A DNA stretch of 15,940 nucleotides from an uncultured Prevotella sp. (GTDB taxonomy: Bacteria; Bacteroidota; Bacteroidia; Bacteroidales; Bacteroidaceae), in the NCBI GenBank assembly GCA_934203355.1, contig CAKPZC010000052.1, forward strand, positions 1 to 15,940. Direction: 5' to 3'. Numbering within the stretch: position 1 is the first letter of the stretch; every line of letters begins with the position of its first letter. The translations under genes and the position numbers were made by a program. Of the stretch, positions 13,991 to 15,940 are shown piece after piece. The notes below the pieces were generated by a model. It did not search any database, was not told where the DNA came from, and worked only from the letters and a program-made list of their open reading frames with translations.

Positions 13991-14307
13991 GAATATTCTT
14001 ATGGACTACCAAATGATAGTGCCAAAGAAAGAATTAGAGGGAATTTCTCTATTAAAGACAAACAATTAAGTTTGGATGAAGCAATAAAAAAATATAAGGA
14101 ACATGAGTGAAAAGCAATCGCTCTAATTCCTTATTTAAATATTCAAGAAGAAGAAATGGATTCCTTAAGGGATTTTATAAAATTATTTTTTAATAAATAT
14201 CTAATTAAAAGAAGCAACTATTCAACCCACATGAGAAGACTTATATGCTTCTACGATTGGAAAAGATACGGATGGTACGATTCTATTTAAAGCAAAAATA
14301 AGTATAT
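13991..14307 (+). other. AT-rich decayed stretch after the BRO-N gene
   Basis: The reading frame of the BRO-N gene stays mostly open past its TAA: 39 protein-like codons (ending SLDEAIKKYKEHE) run to a TGA at 14108-14110, then 59 codons to a TAA at 14288-14290. No start codon lies in the first part; the second has an ATG at 14156. The composition is more AT-rich than the BRO-N gene. It is probably the remains of a small gene; the family is not recognised. Confidence 0.35.
14156..14290 (+). CDS. Possible 44-aa basic peptide
   Basis: ATG at 14156, preceded by a purine-rich AAGAAGAAG, opens a 44-aa frame: MDSLRDFIKLFFNKYLIKRS, then a Tyr/Trp/Arg-rich tail (RRLICFYDWKRYGWYDSI). It lies in the same frame as the upstream BRO-N gene and is the last part of the decayed stretch. 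It may be a genuine small gene or only the end of a dead one; no family is recognised. Confidence 0.25.
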   Translation: MDSLRDFIKLFFNKYLIKRSNYSTHMRRLICFYDWKRYGWYDSI

Positions 14308-14933
14308 ATGGCAAATCTGAAAGTAATAAGAAATAGCACAGCATAATTCATGACTTTTATAACAGAGGGAGAGGAACATGGAATACAGGTTCTCTACAAA
14401 GACGAGAATATATGGGCATCACAGAAAGCAATGGCTATGCTTTTCGACTGCTCTACAGATAACATTGGACTACATTTGAAAAAAATCTTCAAATGTGGCG
14501 AATTGGATGAAAACTCAGTTACCGAGAAAAACTCGGTAACTGCTGCGGACGGCAAGAACTACATGACAAAGTTCTATAACCTTGATGCTATCATTTCTGT
14601 GGGTTATCGTGTTAACTCTATCCGTGCTATTCAGTTTCGGCAATGGTGTACCTATCTATGGGCAGACTAGTCAATGGCGTTCTTGACTTTACAGAAAGAA
14701 TGGCAAACCGACATATGCCTATGACAATGGAAGACTGGGCAAAACGCATCGACATAATACTTGAAGCAAGTGGTGATGCCGTATTGCAAGATGCAGGAAA
14801 AATATCGGCAGAGTTTGCCAAGAATTTCGCAGAATCAGAATTTGAAAAATATCGTGTGATACAAGATAAACTGTTTAGTTCTGACTTTGACAAATTCAAC
14901 TCCTTGCCTTTTGACGATATTGACAAAGTATAA
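14308..14933 (+). pseudogene. rhuM: RhuM-family protein, inactivated by nonsense codon and internal deletion
   Basis: The original start is probably ATG 14308, since MANLKVIRNSTA-stop-F matches the RhuM opening in which the stop position is normally Glu; TAA at 14344-14346 breaks it. Downstream the same frame continues with the RhuM N-terminal domain (IWASQKAMAMLFDCSTDNIG, KFYNLDAIISVGYRV, AIQFRQW). At about 14647-14657 the sequence jumps, in another frame, to the family's C-terminal part (GRLVNGVLDF, PMTMEDWAKRIDIIL, KNFAESEFEKYRVIQDKLF), so the middle, over 100 residues in intact family members, is missing. Two short frames, 14350-14670 and 14643-14933, remain open. RhuM was first noted in a Salmonella pathogenicity island and often sits near type I restriction genes; its function is unsettled. 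This copy is almost certainly dead. Confidence 0.88.
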
Positions 14934-14999
14934 AAATGTAGTTACACTCAATCATGAATGTAACAACATTCAGAGAATAGTGCATTTACAGACTTCGCT

Positions 15000-15060
15000 T
15001 AACTTTGTCAAGTTCGGCATATATCACACACTTGCACCCCTATTGAACCCGAACTGGGGT
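15000..15060 (+). other. TAACTTTG element and overlapping stems, pseudoknot-like
   Basis: TAACTTTG at 15000-15007 matches a plus-strand -7 element. Just after it AGTTCGG (15011-15017) is complementary to CCGAACT (15049-15055), and ACCCC (15036-15040), inside that loop, is complementary to GGGGT (15056-15060), directly next to the first stem. The arrangement is that of an H-type pseudoknot. No ORF follows on this strand. The rest of the 206-bp gap 14934-15139 shows nothing recognisable. Confidence 0.25.
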
Positions 15061-15139
15061 ACATTCGAGAGTGTTAATAGAACTATGTCAAGCTACAATA
15101 AAAGTAGTAACATAAATCTATTTACGCTCTCCATTTTCT

Positions 15140-15757
15140 TTAGTACCAACGAATATTCATCAAAGAATCTAATTCCAAATAGTCTTTCTTTGCACTCTCT
15201 TCCTTAATGACATACCGATAGAACACACGATTGAGCCTATCACGCTTCATGACGGAATCTTGATATAAGGTTGAAAAGAGATTACATGCGGAAAGACCAA
15301 GAATTATCAAGTACCATTGTAACATGCCCCACATGTCGGTGCTTGCCTTGAAACGTTGCCACTTATGTAGCCACAATACTTTCAAGGTTGGAGGTGGAGC
15401 AGACTTGGGACTTGTGATGGTTTGCAGAGCATCGCCCCATATCTTCAAAATCGCATGTGCTTTTTCTACAGATTCATTCTCATCAATGATTTTCATGCCG
15501 ATGTAACGGATTGTCCGTTGAATCTCAAGAGAATATTGTGGAACCCATTCTGCTACTTGCTCAATGGTCATTAAGCCTTGCGCTTTTCCCTTTTGCAAAT
15601 ACACGTTGCGTTTGCACTTCCTTTCCTTTTCGTCTTTTTCCAAGTATTTATCAATTTCTTCAACATACAGTTCAATGAAGATAGTCCCCAGGCGTTTGAG
15701 GGTATTATCCGATAGAAGTTCTGCTGAATCAGACATGGCGTTAAAGTAACTATCCAT
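15140..15757 (-). CDS. Unrecognised protein with one membrane segment, N-terminus uncertain
   Basis: 205 aa from the first ATG (15757). The N-terminal half is helical and charged (residues 22-60, EEIDKYLEKDEKERKCKR), the middle has a proline patch (SPKSAPPPTLKVLWLHKWQRF, about 116-136), and residues about 145-163 (GMLQWYLIILGLSACNLF) are one hydrophobic segment. The C-terminus is charged and ends in NIRWY. The frame stays open for 30 codons upstream, up to a TAG at 15848-15850, and encodes LNFVFLLTPVASTSATS, which looks like a signal peptide core and cleavage region, but no ATG, GTG or TTG is there. Either translation begins at 15757 or the true start has been lost. I do not recognise the family. 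It points away from the window end and is convergent with the rhuM remnant. Confidence 0.55.
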   Translation of the reverse strand: MDSYFNAMSDSAELLSDNTLKRLGTIFIELYVEEIDKYLEKDEKERKCKRNVYLQKGKAQGLMTIEQVAEWVPQYSLEIQRTIRYIGMKIIDENESVEKAHAILKIWGDALQTITSPKSAPPPTLKVLWLHKWQRFKASTDMWGMLQWYLIILGLSACNLFSTLYQDSVMKRDRLNRVFYRYVIKEESAKKDYLELDSLMNIRWY

Positions 15758-15940
15758 TTCTTCGTGAACAGCACTTTTTATCTCGTCATACGGAATAGAA
15801 GTTGCTGAGGTGCTTGCAACAGGCGTTAAAAGAAATACAAAGTTTAACTAAAAAGAAAATCCGCGTAACTATTCAGCGAATATGTATCGCTAAAGGCAGC
15901 GTGTGATTTTTAAAAAAAACTTTCTGTTTCCCTGTACATG

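Noticed and set aside
14887..15207. Plus-strand 106-aa frame across the end of rhuM and the end of the 205-aa gene
   Set aside because: It overlaps real coding on both sides in other frames, has Asn/Ser/Leu-rich random composition and no domain.

Overview
The window is Bacteroidota DNA, most likely Bacteroidales and plausibly Prevotellaceae. The evidence is a SusC/SusD pair, surface-lipoprotein signals (Cys followed by Ser/Thr/Asn and Asp-rich residues), TAnnTTTG-type promoter elements, no strong Shine-Dalgarno sites, and tandem-repeat-rich spacers. Exact genus cannot be fixed from the sequence alone.

Positions 494-11589 hold one minus-strand polysaccharide utilization locus of six genes. 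In transcription order they are SusC transporter (11589-8617), SusD lipoprotein (8544-6961), SusE-like surface glycan-binding lipoprotein (6815-5412), GH53 endo-beta-1,4-galactanase lipoprotein (5143-4088), a second GH53 with a plain signal peptide (4010-2904), and GH2 beta-galactosidase (2881-494). Gene content and order match what is known of the Bacteroides beta-1,4-galactan (pectic galactan) loci, with GH53 duplicated. The inferred scheme is: the surface GH53 cuts galactan, SusE-like and SusD capture and SusC imports oligosaccharides, the periplasmic GH53 trims them, and GH2 releases galactose. No hybrid two-component or other PUL regulator lies in the window. The spacers carry short tandem repeats of 7, 8 and 22 bp, and the same 22-bp-period motif (TAACGTATTCAT core) occurs both upstream of susC and upstream of the first GH53 gene.

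Positions 1-493 are noncoding. They contain a weak candidate terminator for the operon, an exact TAACTTTG promoter element pointing left, and a strong hairpin 160-200 nt downstream of it. Positions 11590-12909 are a long noncoding region holding the susC leader and candidate promoter, the 22-bp array with one inverted copy, a long inverted repeat built on TGTCAGA, a second unrelated 22-bp array, and the control region of the next gene.

Positions 12910-14933 on the plus strand are an accessory module: a 70-aa XRE-type regulator with palindromes at its promoter, a BRO-N/DinD-like protein, a decayed stretch, and a rhuM pseudogene broken by a nonsense codon and an internal deletion. This looks like debris of a mobile or restriction-associated island. 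The right end (15140-15757, minus) is an unrecognised protein with one membrane segment, whose coding frame appears to extend upstream into a signal-peptide-like stretch with no start codon.
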